From NCBI RefSeq assembly GCF_001436645.1, contig NZ_AYZI01000005.1, positions 52,819-116,818 on the forward strand: a stretch of 64,000 nt of DNA. Direction: 5' to 3'. The translations under genes were made by a program, and so were the position numbers. The stretch comes from Fructilactobacillus florum DSM 22689 = JCM 16035. GTDB taxonomy: Bacteria; Bacillota; Bacilli; Lactobacillales; Lactobacillaceae. Shown piece by piece: positions 38,129-47,637 of the stretch. Position 1 is the stretch's first letter. Each line of letters opens with the position of its first letter. The notes beneath the pieces are model-generated. The model saw only the letters and a list, made by a program, of their open reading frames with translations, was not told the DNA's origin and searched no databases.

Positions 38129-41100
38129 ATGGCGTATGCAGCATTACAAAATTTAAGTTCCTATAGCTTATTACAAAGTACGACCACTATTCCCCAGCTA
38201 ATTAGTAATGCTAAGCAAAAAGGGTATCAGACACTCGCACTAACTGATCAAAATGTTTTGTATGGAGCGGTGGCTTTTTACCAGACGGCCATAAAAGAAG
38301 GATTACATCCAATTATTGGACTGGAGCTAACGGTCGCAGGTAGCGTTTCTGTTGAACATCATTATCAGCTGTTATTATTAGCTAGAAATCAGAATGGTTA
38401 TCAGCATCTATTGCAACTTTCTACGCTAAAAATGACTCAGTCGGCTCCACTTGCTTGGCAGCAGTTAACACCTGAATTATTACAGGGACTATTTATTCTC
38501 TTACCAGAGACTAGTGAGGTTAATAGCCTAATTTCTTATCAACGAATAGATCAAGCTCAAGCAGCCCTACAGGAACTCTTAGCGGTGGCGGCACCTGAAA
38601 CTATTAAGCTAGGAGTCACTCCCACCATTTCAAACGAGGAGTTGCAACTTCGAACTAAGCTGACTGCCGATAACCACCTAGAATTAATTGCTTTACAAGA
38701 AACTCAGTATCTGCAAGCGGAAGATGCATTTTATACTCACGTACTCCAGTCAATTGCAACTGGGTCAACCATGTCGGATATCAATCAGACTCCCTCCCTT
38801 GGATCCAATTGGCTACCCCCCGTAGAATTAATTGAACAAAAGTATCAAAACAGAGGATTAGTTGCTGCATTAGAAGTAAATGCGCAAGTAGCTGCTGCAT
38901 GTCAGGTTGAAATTATAAAGCAAGCTCCTCAATTGCCAACTTACCAAACTCCTAATGCTCAGCCCGCAGTTGCTTATTTAAGGAGACTCTGTCAAGCTGG
39001 TCTGCAAAAGCGCCTTAGTAACCAGCAAGCTGATAATTCTAAATACCAACAACGTCTGGACCATGAATTAGATGTAATTGAACGAATGGGATTTAGTGAT
39101 TATTTTTTGATTGTTTGGGATGTAATTAACTTTGCTCATCAGCACCACATTCTTACCGGGCCGGGTCGAGGTTCTGCTGCGGGCTCGTTGGTTTCGTATT
39201 GTTTAAAAATTACCGATGTTGATCCAATCAAGTACGATCTGCTGTTTGAACGGTTTTTAAATGAAGAACGGGCCCAGATGCCTGATATTGACTTAGATAT
39301 TCCAGATGAACAACGAGAAATTATTTTACAATATGTTCATGATAAATATGGAAATGATCGGGTTGCACAGATTATTACATTTGGTACTTTGGGAGCCAAG
39401 CAAGCCTTGCGGGACACGGGGCGCGTGTTTGGATTACCAGTTACGACTATGAATCGTTGGAGTGCTGCGATTCCCAAGCAACTACATGAAACTCTCACAC
39501 AGGCAGAAAAGGAATCTCAAAAACTCCGAAATTTATTAGCCGATTCAGACACCAATCGGAAGCTCTTTGAAACGGCTCAAAAAATTGAGGGACTCCCTCG
39601 ACACTATTCGACGCATGCTGCGGGGCTAATTTTGAGTGATGAACCAATCGTTAAGAAAGCTCCATTACAAAATGGTAATGAGGGGCTTTTGATGACCCAG
39701 TACTCAAAATATTATGTAGAAGATGTTGGGTTATTAAAAATTGACTTTTTGGGTTTGCGAAACTTATCAATCATGAACCATATCCTAACGTTGGTTCATC
39801 AGCAGTTTGATGCAGAATTTGATGTGACTAAGATTAGCTTAGAAGACGAACGGACTTTACAATTATTTCAAGCGGGTAAAACAAATGGGGTATTTCAATT
39901 TGAATCGGCTGGCATTAAAAATGTTTTGCGACGTATGCATCCTGATTCCTTTGAATTAATTGCAGCGGTGAATGCCTTGTATCGTCCCGGCCCGATGGAA
40001 AATATTGATACCTTTATTGCGCGAAAAGATGGCTTGGAAGCAGTTGATTATCCAAACCAAACAATTAAAGAAATTTTAAGCTCAACCTACGGCATTATTG
40101 TTTATCAAGAGCAAGTGATGCAATTGGCAGCAGCAATGGCTGGTTTTTCACTGGCACAAGCTGACGTTTTGCGTCGAGCAATGAGCAAGAAGCACCATCA
40201 AGAGATGGAGTCCATGCGCCAACGTTTTATGCAGGGGGCGCTTGCAAAAAAATACAGTGAGCAGACGGCCACCACGACTTTTGATTATATCGAGCGCTTT
40301 GCCAGCTATGGTTTTAATAAATCTCATGCGGTTGCTTATAGTAAGATGGCATTTGAATTAGCCTATTTAAAGGTCCATTTTCCTGGTCCATTTTTTGTAG
40401 CGCTATTGAATTCGGTGGTTGGAAACTTTGCTAAAATCAAGACCTATATTCAAGAGGCAAAGGACAATGACTTATCAGTACTAAATCCCAGTTTAAACCA
40501 TAGTAACGCTGATTTTACCTATCAGCAGGGAAGCATTCGGTTTGGATTTCAGGCGATTAAGGGCTTGCGATCCGATTTTATTAAAGAAATTCTGGCCTTG
40601 CGCAAGGAGCAAGGCAACTTTACAAGTTTAGTTCAATTTGTCCAACAGTTGCCACCAAAGTTTCAAAAGGAAGACCAGTTACAGGCCTTGGCTTATACGG
40701 GGGCACTAGATGAATTTGGTTATAATCGGCATGAGGTAGTTGCCGCATTGCCTAAAATTCTTAGTTCGGCTGAATTTTCTGGTTCATTGCTGGCAGATTT
40801 GCCGGGAATGGAAGTTGAAATTAGTCATAAACCAGATTTTCAAGATTGGGAAAAAACTAATTTTGAAAATGAGTATCTTGGCACTTACTTATCGGGGCAT
40901 CCGGTGGAACGCTATGAAGAATTAAGAAAAAAATCACATGCAATTCGTACGTCAGATTTACAACCAACGACCAAAACGGTAAAACTGATTTTACTAATAT
41001 CTCACATCAAGACAGTTCGGACGAAACGGGGACAGTTAATGGCCTTTATCAATGCTGGAGATCAGTTTACGACCATCGACCTAACGATTTTTCCGCAACT

Positions 41101-41467
41101 TTATCGAGAAATCAGTAGTTGGTTAAAGCCTAATATCGTAGTTCTTGTCCAGGGAACTGTAGAAGAGCGGCGCGGGTTACAATTAATTGTTAATCAGATT
41201 GAACCAGCTGCGAACGCCAGTCGGGTTAGCGGTCCAGTGCAGCAAAAATTATTTATTCGATTAAACGAGGCTAACGATCAACCGGCTCAACTGCAGCAAT
41301 TACAGCAATACTTAGTAAGCCATCAAGGTGATTGTCCGGTCGTTTTGTATCGTGTTAAAACTGACCAGAAACAGTTATTGCCTTCTAAGTATCGAGTTAA
41401 GGCAACTGACGCTGTCTTGCAGCATCTTCAAGGTTTGTTTGGAGCAGCTAATGTTGTCTTACAGTGA
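38129..41467 (+). CDS. dnaE: DNA polymerase III alpha subunit DnaE
   Basis: The 1112-residue DnaE-type replicative polymerase acts with PolC in Firmicutes, mainly extending primers on the lagging strand. It contains an N-terminal PHP domain, the catalytic palm with LTGPGRGSAAGSLVSY and the metal-binding MPDIDLDIPDE, and fingers blocks such as FGLPVTTMNRWSAA. YRPGPMENIDTFIARK, a helix-hairpin-helix region and a C-terminal OB-fold follow. GAAGGAG precedes the ATG. The next gene is pyk, with no pfkA between them. Confidence 0.97.
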   Translation: MAYAALQNLSSYSLLQSTTTIPQLISNAKQKGYQTLALTDQNVLYGAVAFYQTAIKEGLHPIIGLELTVAGSVSVEHHYQLLLLARNQNGYQHLLQLSTLKMTQSAPLAWQQLTPELLQGLFILLPETSEVNSLISYQRIDQAQAALQELLAVAAPETIKLGVTPTISNEELQLRTKLTADNHLELIALQETQYLQAEDAFYTHVLQSIATGSTMSDINQTPSLGSNWLPPVELIEQKYQNRGLVAALEVNAQVAAACQVEIIKQAPQLPTYQTPNAQPAVAYLRRLCQAGLQKRLSNQQADNSKYQQRLDHELDVIERMGFSDYFLIVWDVINFAHQHHILTGPGRGSAAGSLVSYCLKITDVDPIKYDLLFERFLNEERAQMPDIDLDIPDEQREIILQYVHDKYGNDRVAQIITFGTLGAKQALRDTGRVFGLPVTTMNRWSAAIPKQLHETLTQAEKESQKLRNLLADSDTNRKLFETAQKIEGLPRHYSTHAAGLILSDEPIVKKAPLQNGNEGLLMTQYSKYYVEDVGLLKIDFLGLRNLSIMNHILTLVHQQFDAEFDVTKISLEDERTLQLFQAGKTNGVFQFESAGIKNVLRRMHPDSFELIAAVNALYRPGPMENIDTFIARKDGLEAVDYPNQTIKEILSSTYGIIVYQEQVMQLAAAMAGFSLAQADVLRRAMSKKHHQEMESMRQRFMQGALAKKYSEQTATTTFDYIERFASYGFNKSHAVAYSKMAFELAYLKVHFPGPFFVALLNSVVGNFAKIKTYIQEAKDNDLSVLNPSLNHSNADFTYQQGSIRFGFQAIKGLRSDFIKEILALRKEQGNFTSLVQFVQQLPPKFQKEDQLQALAYTGALDEFGYNRHEVVAALPKILSSAEFSGSLLADLPGMEVEISHKPDFQDWEKTNFENEYLGTYLSGHPVERYEELRKKSHAIRTSDLQPTTKTVKLILLISHIKTVRTKRGQLMAFINAGDQFTTIDLTIFPQLYREISSWLKPNIVVLVQGTVEERRGLQLIVNQIEPAANASRVSGPVQQKLFIRLNEANDQPAQLQQLQQYLVSHQGDCPVVLYRVKTDQKQLLPSKYRVKATDAVLQHLQGLFGAANVVLQ

Positions 41468-41480
41468 TTTTTAATGAATC

Positions 41481-41509
41481 AAGACAATCCTGGGTAAACG
41501 TGATACAAT
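41481..41509 (+). promoter_or_regulatory. pyk promoter
   Basis: AAGACA (41481-41486), 17 bp, TACAAT (41504-41509) with extended TG (TGaTACAAT). It lies in the 103-bp gap between dnaE and pyk. Confidence 0.6.
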
Positions 41510-41570
41510 ACAAATGGATTCTAAAGCAGTAGCCTAGTGATTTATGGGCTGCAAAAAAGGAGAGGCTTTT

Positions 41571-43331
41571 ATGAAGAGAACTAAAATCGTTAGCACGCTT
41601 GGACCTGCTTCCAATGATTTGAATACGATTGTAGATTTATTGAATGCAGGAGCAAATGTTTTTCGTTTCAACTTTTCTCACGGGGATCATGAGGAACATT
41701 TATCCCGAATGAATTTGGTTAGAGAAGCTGAAAAGAAAACCGGTAAGATTGCCGGTGTTTTGCTAGATACCAAGGGCGCCGAAATTCGAACAACTGTCGA
41801 ACAAGGTGGCAAGCTTGATTTTAAAATTGGGGAAAAGTTTCGGATTTCAATGGACGATAGTCTTGAAGGAACCAAAGAAAAGATTGCAGTAACTTATCCT
41901 GGTCTCTATGATGATGTTAAGATTGGTGGGCACGTCTTGTTTGATGACGGCTTGTTAGATACTAAAATCTTAGAAAAAGATGACCAAAATCGCGAATTAA
42001 TTGTTGAAGTCATTAATGACGGGGTCTTAGGATCACGTAAGGGAGTTAATGCTCCGGGAGTTTCAATTAATTTACCGGGAATTACTGAAAAAGATTCTGA
42101 TGATATTCGCTTTGGTTGTGAGCATGGGATTAACTACATTGCTGCTTCCTTTGTTAGAAAGCCACAGGACATCCTCGATATTCGAGCTCTCCTCGAAGAA
42201 AAAGATATGCAGGATGTTCAAATCTTTCCAAAGATTGAGTCCCAAGAAGGAATTGACAACTTTAATGAAATCATCAAGGTTTCTGATGGTCTGATGATTG
42301 CCCGTGGTGACATGGGAGTGGAGATTCCACCAGAAAACGTCCCAGTTGTTCAGAAACGACTAATTAAGATTTGTAATGAAGCTGGCAAACCAGTGATTAC
42401 TGCTACGCAAATGTTGGATTCCATGCAAGAAGAACCTCGACCAACACGTGCAGAAGTTTCTGACGTTGCAAATGCTGTTTATGATGGAACTGACGCTACC
42501 ATGCTTTCTGGTGAGAGTGCCAACGGTGACTATCCAGTGGCTTCCGTTGCGATGATGAGTCGAATTGATAAGAAATCTGACGATCATTTCAAGGAATTTG
42601 GTACACCACGTCCAGTTTTCCATAATAGCGATGTGACCGAAGCATTGGGCGAATCAGTAGCACGGATTGCTAAAGACATGGACATTCATACGATTGTAGC
42701 TGCGACCGGTTCTGGTTACACAGCTCGGATGATTTCTAAGTATCACCCTGACGCAAACATCCTAGCCCTAACTTTTGATGATCGAGTTCGTCGTGGTTTG
42801 ACAGTTAATTACGCTGTTAAACCAGTGCTAGTTGACAAGCCAGAATCATTAGAAGCCATGATTAACCTTGCCACTGCTAAAGCCGTTGAAACCGGCCTAG
42901 CTAAAGAAGGCGAAGAAATCATTGTGACTACTGGAGTACCTTTAGGTGACGAAGGGACTACTAATACGATTCGGGTTCAATTAATTGGAACTAAGTTAGC
43001 TCAAGGTCAAAGTGTTGGTGATGAAACGGTAATTGGAAAGGCCGTTGTTGCCAAAGATGCTAAAGATGCCGTTGCTAAAACAGCAGATGGCAGTGTCTTA
43101 GTAGTTAAGGATACGAATAAAGACTATTTGCCAGCAATGAAAAAATCTAGTGCAATTGTAGTTGAAACTGGTGGCTTAACTTCATATGCCGCGGTTGTTG
43201 GGATCTCACTTGATATTCCAGTAATCGTAGCTGCTAATGATGCTACTAATAGCATTAGTGATGGCGAGTTAGTTACAGTTGATGCACGACGCGGTATTGT
43301 GTATCAAGGTAATCAAGCTAAAAATGACTAA
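41571..43331 (+). CDS. pyk: pyruvate kinase
   Basis: Pyruvate kinase converts PEP and ADP to pyruvate and ATP. The 586-residue protein begins MKRTKIVSTLGPASND and has FRFNFSHGDHEEH, the catalytic region IFPKIESQEG, LMIARGDMGVEIP and the ITATQMLDSM helix. It carries the extra C-terminal PEP-utilizer-like domain typical of Bacillus and lactobacilli; the usual TSH of that domain reads TSY (Tyr539). ATG 41571 follows AAGGAGAGG; the open frame upstream to 41544 is not needed. Normally the second gene of pfkA-pyk, here alone. Confidence 0.97.
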   Translation: MKRTKIVSTLGPASNDLNTIVDLLNAGANVFRFNFSHGDHEEHLSRMNLVREAEKKTGKIAGVLLDTKGAEIRTTVEQGGKLDFKIGEKFRISMDDSLEGTKEKIAVTYPGLYDDVKIGGHVLFDDGLLDTKILEKDDQNRELIVEVINDGVLGSRKGVNAPGVSINLPGITEKDSDDIRFGCEHGINYIAASFVRKPQDILDIRALLEEKDMQDVQIFPKIESQEGIDNFNEIIKVSDGLMIARGDMGVEIPPENVPVVQKRLIKICNEAGKPVITATQMLDSMQEEPRPTRAEVSDVANAVYDGTDATMLSGESANGDYPVASVAMMSRIDKKSDDHFKEFGTPRPVFHNSDVTEALGESVARIAKDMDIHTIVAATGSGYTARMISKYHPDANILALTFDDRVRRGLTVNYAVKPVLVDKPESLEAMINLATAKAVETGLAKEGEEIIVTTGVPLGDEGTTNTIRVQLIGTKLAQGQSVGDETVIGKAVVAKDAKDAVAKTADGSVLVVKDTNKDYLPAMKKSSAIVVETGGLTSYAAVVGISLDIPVIVAANDATNSISDGELVTVDARRGIVYQGNQAKND

Positions 43332-43354
43332 TTAATCCAGTTATGTACCATAAG

Positions 43355-43388
43355 AGGAGGGTCTAAGTCTGCTTAGACCCTCCTTTTT
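43355..43388 (+). terminator. intrinsic terminator after pyk
   Basis: A perfect 13-bp stem AGGAGGGTCTAAG / CTTAGACCCTCCT with loop TCTG and a T-run. Confidence 0.92.
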
Positions 43389-43441
43389 ATGTTTGGTTTA
43401 AATTAATTTTAAGAAAAACTTTAGATAAATACGATTTTGTT

Positions 43442-43450
43442 TGTTATAAT
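43442..43450 (+). promoter_or_regulatory. extended -10 promoter of the cvfB-xerD-ribT-scpAB region
   Basis: TGTTATAAT lies 33 bp before cvfB, with a partial -35 TTAGAT (43421-43426) at 18 bp. Confidence 0.5.
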
Positions 43451-43482
43451 AAAAATGACAAACTGGTGCATTGGAGCAAGGT

Positions 43483-44373
43483 ATGAATGAAGATTTAGGA
43501 CTCATCAAGACAGGGATCATTACTGATGAAAATGAACAAAATTATTTTGTTCAAATTCACGGTAGAACTTACGCACTTAACAAAACAGAGCCCGCTGAAC
43601 AATTTTCACTAGGAGCTTCGTTACGGGGCTTTTGCTATGAGAATAAACATCGCCAATTAAAAATAACGGAGGCAATTCCAGATATTAAACCGGGGTACTA
43701 TGGTTGGGGAACAGTTGTTGGAGTAAAGCACGATTTGGGAGTTTTTCTTGATATTGGTCTGGTTGACAAAGATTTAGCTATTTCTCTTGATGAATTGCCT
43801 GCTATGAAATCACTTTGGCCGGATACTGGGGATCGGTTGCTCGTTACGATGCAGTTTGATGCAAAACATCGTCTGTGGGGCCACCTTGCTGATGATCAAA
43901 TTTATAAAGCAATTTCTCAGCCAGCTAGTAAAGAGAAAGATCAAAATCAAAACGTGGTAGCTACCGTTATTAATCCTAAAAAAATGGGAACTAAGGTTTT
44001 AACTAAAAACTATCAACTAGGCTTTATTGATCGTTCTGAACTAGAACAAGAACCACGGTTGGGTCAACAATTGCAAGCGCGTGTGATCGGAGTTCGTCCC
44101 AATAAAACACTATATCTTTCGCTTCGACCACGGGCGTACGAAGCAATTAGTGACGATGCAACAATGCTGCTGCGCATGCTAGAAATGAGTGCTACCCATC
44201 AGTTACCATATGGTGATAAAAGTGATGCAGAGCAAATCAAGGCAAACTTGGGCATTAGTAAGGGTCAATTTAAACGCGCTGTCGGGAACTTATTAAAAAA
44301 GCGTTTGATTGAAATTGAGCCTAATATGCTGATTTTGAAGCAGCAGGATGACAATGATGCAGGATCAAATTGA
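43483..44373 (+). CDS. cvfB: S1-like RNA-binding protein CvfB
   Basis: The 296-residue CvfB/YitL-family protein has an N-terminal S1-like domain, then an S1 repeat (GYYGWGTVVGVKHDLGVFLDIGL) and a further S1-like segment. A C-terminal winged-helix region (LGISKGQFKRAVGNLLKKRLIEI) ends it. The family is linked to virulence-factor expression in staphylococci through RNA binding; the role here is not known. ATG 43483 follows GGAGC; the TTG at 43471 is within the upstream region. It overlaps xerD by 17 bp. Confidence 0.9.
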   Translation: MNEDLGLIKTGIITDENEQNYFVQIHGRTYALNKTEPAEQFSLGASLRGFCYENKHRQLKITEAIPDIKPGYYGWGTVVGVKHDLGVFLDIGLVDKDLAISLDELPAMKSLWPDTGDRLLVTMQFDAKHRLWGHLADDQIYKAISQPASKEKDQNQNVVATVINPKKMGTKVLTKNYQLGFIDRSELEQEPRLGQQLQARVIGVRPNKTLYLSLRPRAYEAISDDATMLLRMLEMSATHQLPYGDKSDAEQIKANLGISKGQFKRAVGNLLKKRLIEIEPNMLILKQQDDNDAGSN

Positions 44374-45241
44374 CGATTATTTACATTTTTTATTAATCGA
44401 ACGGGGATTAGCCCATAACACCATCATTAGTTATCGAGAAGATTTACACCAATTCGCAAGTTACCTAGCCAAACATCACCTTTCGTCATTTGTAGAGGTT
44501 GATCAATATCAAATCCTTGATTTTTTAACTTGGGAACAACAGCAAGGGAAGGCTAGAAATTCAATTATCCGTCTCATTTCAACCCTTCGTAAATTTTTTC
44601 AGTATTTGATCAGAATGAAAGTGATCAATAACAATCCTATGACCAAAATAAAACCACCCAAGCAGGGACTTCATTTACCAGCCGTGTTGTCTGAACGTGA
44701 AATGAATCAAATTTTAGCACTTCCAGATTTGAACAAACCACTTGGAATTCGTGATCGAGCGATGCTGGAGGTGCTATATGCCACTGGATTACGGGTTTCT
44801 GAGTTAGTTAATCTAAAATTGCAAGATCTTCATTTAGAGGTTCAGTTGATTCAAACAATTGGAAAGGGCGATAAAGAACGATTAGTGCCAATTGATTCGG
44901 TGGCACAATCGTGGTTAAATCGTTACCTCGCTGAGGTTAGACCTAAGCTAGTAAAACAAGCAAATAGTTTTATTTTTTTAAATGCTCACGGGGGGCAACT
45001 AACCCGGCAAGCTCTGTGGCAAAAAATTAAAGGGTATGTCCAACAAACTGGTATCAAAAAAATTGTTACACCACACACTTTTCGCCATAGTTTTGCAACT
45101 CATTTATTGGAAAATGGTGCTGATCTACGGACAGTGCAAGAATTGCTCGGACACGCAGATATCTCAACCACCCAAATTTATACGCATGTCTCACATGAGC
45201 ATCTTACAAAAGCCTATAAGCGATTTCATCCCCGGGCATAG
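44357..45241 (+). CDS. xerD: site-specific tyrosine recombinase XerD
   Basis: XerD acts at dif with a partner to resolve chromosome dimers. The 294-residue protein has an N-terminal SAM-like core-binding domain (YLHFLLIERGLAHNTIISYREDL). The catalytic domain shows Arg in ATGLRVSEL, Lys in GKGDKERLVP, His-x-x-Arg in HTFRHSFATHLLENGAD, and the His/Trp-position His in LGHADISTTQIYTHV with Tyr. ATG 44357 is preferred (AGGA 8 bp upstream; ATG 44348 and 44354 are alternatives). Ends YKRFHPRA, as is typical. Confidence 0.95.
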   Translation: MQDQIDDYLHFLLIERGLAHNTIISYREDLHQFASYLAKHHLSSFVEVDQYQILDFLTWEQQQGKARNSIIRLISTLRKFFQYLIRMKVINNNPMTKIKPPKQGLHLPAVLSEREMNQILALPDLNKPLGIRDRAMLEVLYATGLRVSELVNLKLQDLHLEVQLIQTIGKGDKERLVPIDSVAQSWLNRYLAEVRPKLVKQANSFIFLNAHGGQLTRQALWQKIKGYVQQTGIKKIVTPHTFRHSFATHLLENGADLRTVQELLGHADISTTQIYTHVSHEHLTKAYKRFHPRA

Positions 45242-45261
45242 CTTGGAAAGAGGGTTCATTA

Positions 45262-45630
45262 ATGTTATATAAATACCAAGATGATAATAAACGGATTGCA
45301 ATGGGGATCCTATCTTTAGCCAAAGTTCGCGATCGAGCGGATTATTTGGAACAGGAACTTCATTGGTACAATGATAGTAAGCAACGTAATTTGTATTTAT
45401 GGCGCGATCAATTTAATAATTGGGCGGGAGTAATCGGAACTGAATCTTTTTCTAGCTGTCTGGTTGTTCGTCGCATTACTCTCACTCCAGATGTTAATAC
45501 GGTCTTTAACATTTTTAATGTTCTAGATGATTTGAAACAACTGTATCCAGATATTCCGCTGCAGGGAACGTTAGCGACACAAAATTATTTAAATACTTGG
45601 GAGCAAAATAATGAGCGAAAAAATGCTTGA
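45262..45630 (+). CDS. ribT: RibT-like protein (GNAT-type)
   Basis: A 122-residue protein resembling RibT, found in rib operons and between xerD and scpA in lactobacilli. It begins MLYKYQDDNKRIAMGILSLA and has HWYNDSKQRNLYLWRDQFNNWAGVIG and VVRRITLTPD, consistent with a small acetyltransferase-like fold. Its biochemical role in riboflavin metabolism is not settled. GAGGG precedes the ATG. It overlaps scpA by 20 bp. Confidence 0.85.
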   Translation: MLYKYQDDNKRIAMGILSLAKVRDRADYLEQELHWYNDSKQRNLYLWRDQFNNWAGVIGTESFSSCLVVRRITLTPDVNTVFNIFNVLDDLKQLYPDIPLQGTLATQNYLNTWEQNNERKNA

Positions 45631-46354
45631 ACTTCATTTAGATAGTTTTGATGGACCATTGGCCTTATTGCTACATTTAATTCGACAGTCAAAGATGGAT
45701 ATTTATGACATTAACATCACTGCCATTACGGAGCAGTACATTGCTTATTTGCAGCAACTAAAGCACGTGCATATTCAAATAGCTGGCGAATTTTTAGTAA
45801 TGGCAGCGAATTTAATGCGGATTAAATCGAAAGTGCTCTTAGCTGAAGAGTTAGCAATTGATGAGCCGGAAGATCCAAGACAACCACTAGTTGACCAGTT
45901 ATTAGAATACAAAAAATATCAAGAAGCAGCTAAGCAGTTGCGAAAAAAAGCAGCTAAGCGACAACTTTGGCACTCAATTACTCCAGGGGCAGTTCAGAAA
46001 CAAACCACAATCCAGCCAAATGATTTATCGGTAGAACTACTACGACAGGCTTGGCAACGGTTGCAAAGTCGGCGGCAACTTAACCAACAGCCGATTTCGA
46101 ATGAACAAATTCAAGAATGGAAATTTGAGATTCCTACTCAGATCAAAATATTGGAAAACGCTTTAGATGAGCATCCAGCTGGGCTCTTTTTTTCGCAACT
46201 ACTAAACCCCATGATGTCAAAAGAAGAGTTAGTAACAGATTTTTTAGCATTACTAACCATGGTGCGCTCGCAATTAGTGGAGGTCACGCAACAGAATTAT
46301 CATGCTGATATTTGGATTAGGAGGCGAGTGCATGAACTTGTTAGCACAAATTGA
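45611..46354 (+). CDS. scpA: segregation and condensation protein ScpA
   Basis: ScpA is the kleisin that links SMC heads and binds ScpB in chromosome condensation. The 247-residue product begins with MLELHLDSFDGPLALLLHLIRQSKMDIYDINI, a strong family signature, followed by FLVMAANLMRIKSKVLL and a winged-helix C-terminus. It starts inside ribT, and scpB begins within its 3' end, so the three are probably translationally coupled. Confidence 0.97.
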   Translation: MSEKMLELHLDSFDGPLALLLHLIRQSKMDIYDINITAITEQYIAYLQQLKHVHIQIAGEFLVMAANLMRIKSKVLLAEELAIDEPEDPRQPLVDQLLEYKKYQEAAKQLRKKAAKRQLWHSITPGAVQKQTTIQPNDLSVELLRQAWQRLQSRRQLNQQPISNEQIQEWKFEIPTQIKILENALDEHPAGLFFSQLLNPMMSKEELVTDFLALLTMVRSQLVEVTQQNYHADIWIRRRVHELVSTN

Positions 46355-46901
46355 AGCTCTCGTCTACATTTCTGCTAATCAGGGGATTACGATCCAAAAG
46401 CTTGCAGAACTTACAAACGTTCCTGTAGCAGCAATTCGGGAAAATGTAAAAAAATTACAATCCACTTATGAAAAGCGGAATGGTGCACTGGTGATTGTGC
46501 GCCATGGCGATCTAATTCAAATTGCGACCAAACCGGAATTTGACAAGTTACTACAATCTTTTACGGAAACAAATGAACCATTACTATCAAAACCAGCATT
46601 AGAAGTTTTAACGATTGTCGCATATCGTCAACCAATTACTAGAATCCAGCTTGATCAGTTACGCGGGGTTAATAGTGCTGTTTCGCTACGTAATTTACAA
46701 AGTTATAGTCTGATAACCGTCAGTGGTCATGCTGATGAGCCTGGAAATCCGGCTCAGTATGCGACGACTGATCAGTTTTTACAGGCCTTTGGTCTCCAGT
46801 CACTTGCAGATTTGCCAGCGATTCGTGCCAAGCCACAACCAGTTAGCGGTGATTTGTTTCACCCTAAGCAAATTAATAAAGGAGCAAAGACCAGTGAGTG
46901 A
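46332..46901 (+). CDS. scpB: segregation and condensation protein ScpB
   Basis: ScpB has two winged-helix domains and dimerises on ScpA in the SMC complex. The 189-residue protein contains QIEALVYISANQGITIQKLAEL, KPALEVLTIVAYRQPITR and IRGV-type sequence (LDQLRGVNSAVSLRNLQ). ATG 46332 follows TAGGAGG; the open frame to 46302 lies inside scpA. It ends 8 bp inside rluB, whose GTG start is at 46894. Confidence 0.96.
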   Translation: MNLLAQIEALVYISANQGITIQKLAELTNVPVAAIRENVKKLQSTYEKRNGALVIVRHGDLIQIATKPEFDKLLQSFTETNEPLLSKPALEVLTIVAYRQPITRIQLDQLRGVNSAVSLRNLQSYSLITVSGHADEPGNPAQYATTDQFLQAFGLQSLADLPAIRAKPQPVSGDLFHPKQINKGAKTSE

Positions 46902-47631
46902 TCGTTTACAAAAAGTCCTTGCACATGCAGGAGTAGCGTCTCGTCGTGCAAGTGAAAAACTAATTTTAACCGGCCATGTTCGAGTTAATGGCAAAATAAT
47001 TACAACATTAGGGGCAAAAGTTGAACCAACTGATCGAATTGAGGTTGATCATCACCCAATCAAATTAGAAGATCCCGTCTATTTTGTGTTAAATAAGCCA
47101 CGTGGTGTGATTACATCCGCAACGGATGAAAAAGATCGAAAGACCGTCCTAGATTATTTCAAACATAAGGTATCTGAAAGAATCTATCCGGTCGGGAGGC
47201 TGGACTATGATACCAGTGGGGTACTGTTATTAACCAATGATGGTCAATTAGATTTCCAACTAACCCATCCTAAGCACCATGTTCCGAAAACTTACCTTGC
47301 AAAGGTCGAAGGAATTCCTGACGAAAACGCCCTGGAGCAGTTGCGGACAGGAGTCAGATTACCTGATCATCAGCGAAGTGCTCCAGCGGAAGTTCGCCGA
47401 TTAGCTAACGTTGGTCAACACGAGGCTCGAGGACTGCTCGAACTAACCATTTTTGAAGGTCACAATCATGAAGTTAAGAATATGCTTCAAGCAGTTGGTC
47501 ATCCAGTGGAGCGCCTGAAACGAACTGCATTTGCTGGAATTGATCTTGGTGGGTTAGAGCCTGGCCAATGGCGCCCGCTACGAAAAAGAGAAGTAAGAAA
47601 TCTATTGGAAATTAGTGAAGCGAAGGAGTAA
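46894..47631 (+). CDS. rluB: 23S rRNA pseudouridine synthase B
   Basis: RluB-family enzymes modify U2605 of 23S rRNA (E. coli numbering). The 245-residue protein has an S4 domain (DRLQKVLAHAGVASRRASEKLI) and the catalytic GRLDYDTSG motif with Asp. GHNHEVKNMLQAVGHPV follows. The start is GTG 46894, 9 bp after GGAG; the open frame far upstream overlaps scpB. RluB/RluE distinction by sequence is modest, but the scpB-rluB order supports it. Confidence 0.94.
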   Translation: MSDRLQKVLAHAGVASRRASEKLILTGHVRVNGKIITTLGAKVEPTDRIEVDHHPIKLEDPVYFVLNKPRGVITSATDEKDRKTVLDYFKHKVSERIYPVGRLDYDTSGVLLLTNDGQLDFQLTHPKHHVPKTYLAKVEGIPDENALEQLRTGVRLPDHQRSAPAEVRRLANVGQHEARGLLELTIFEGHNHEVKNMLQAVGHPVERLKRTAFAGIDLGGLEPGQWRPLRKREVRNLLEISEAKE

Positions 47632-47637
47632 CTACCA

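Noticed and set aside
46723..46893. Longer N-terminus for rluB
   Set aside because: Would overlap scpB in another frame; the S4 domain begins right after GTG 46894, which has a ribosome-binding site.
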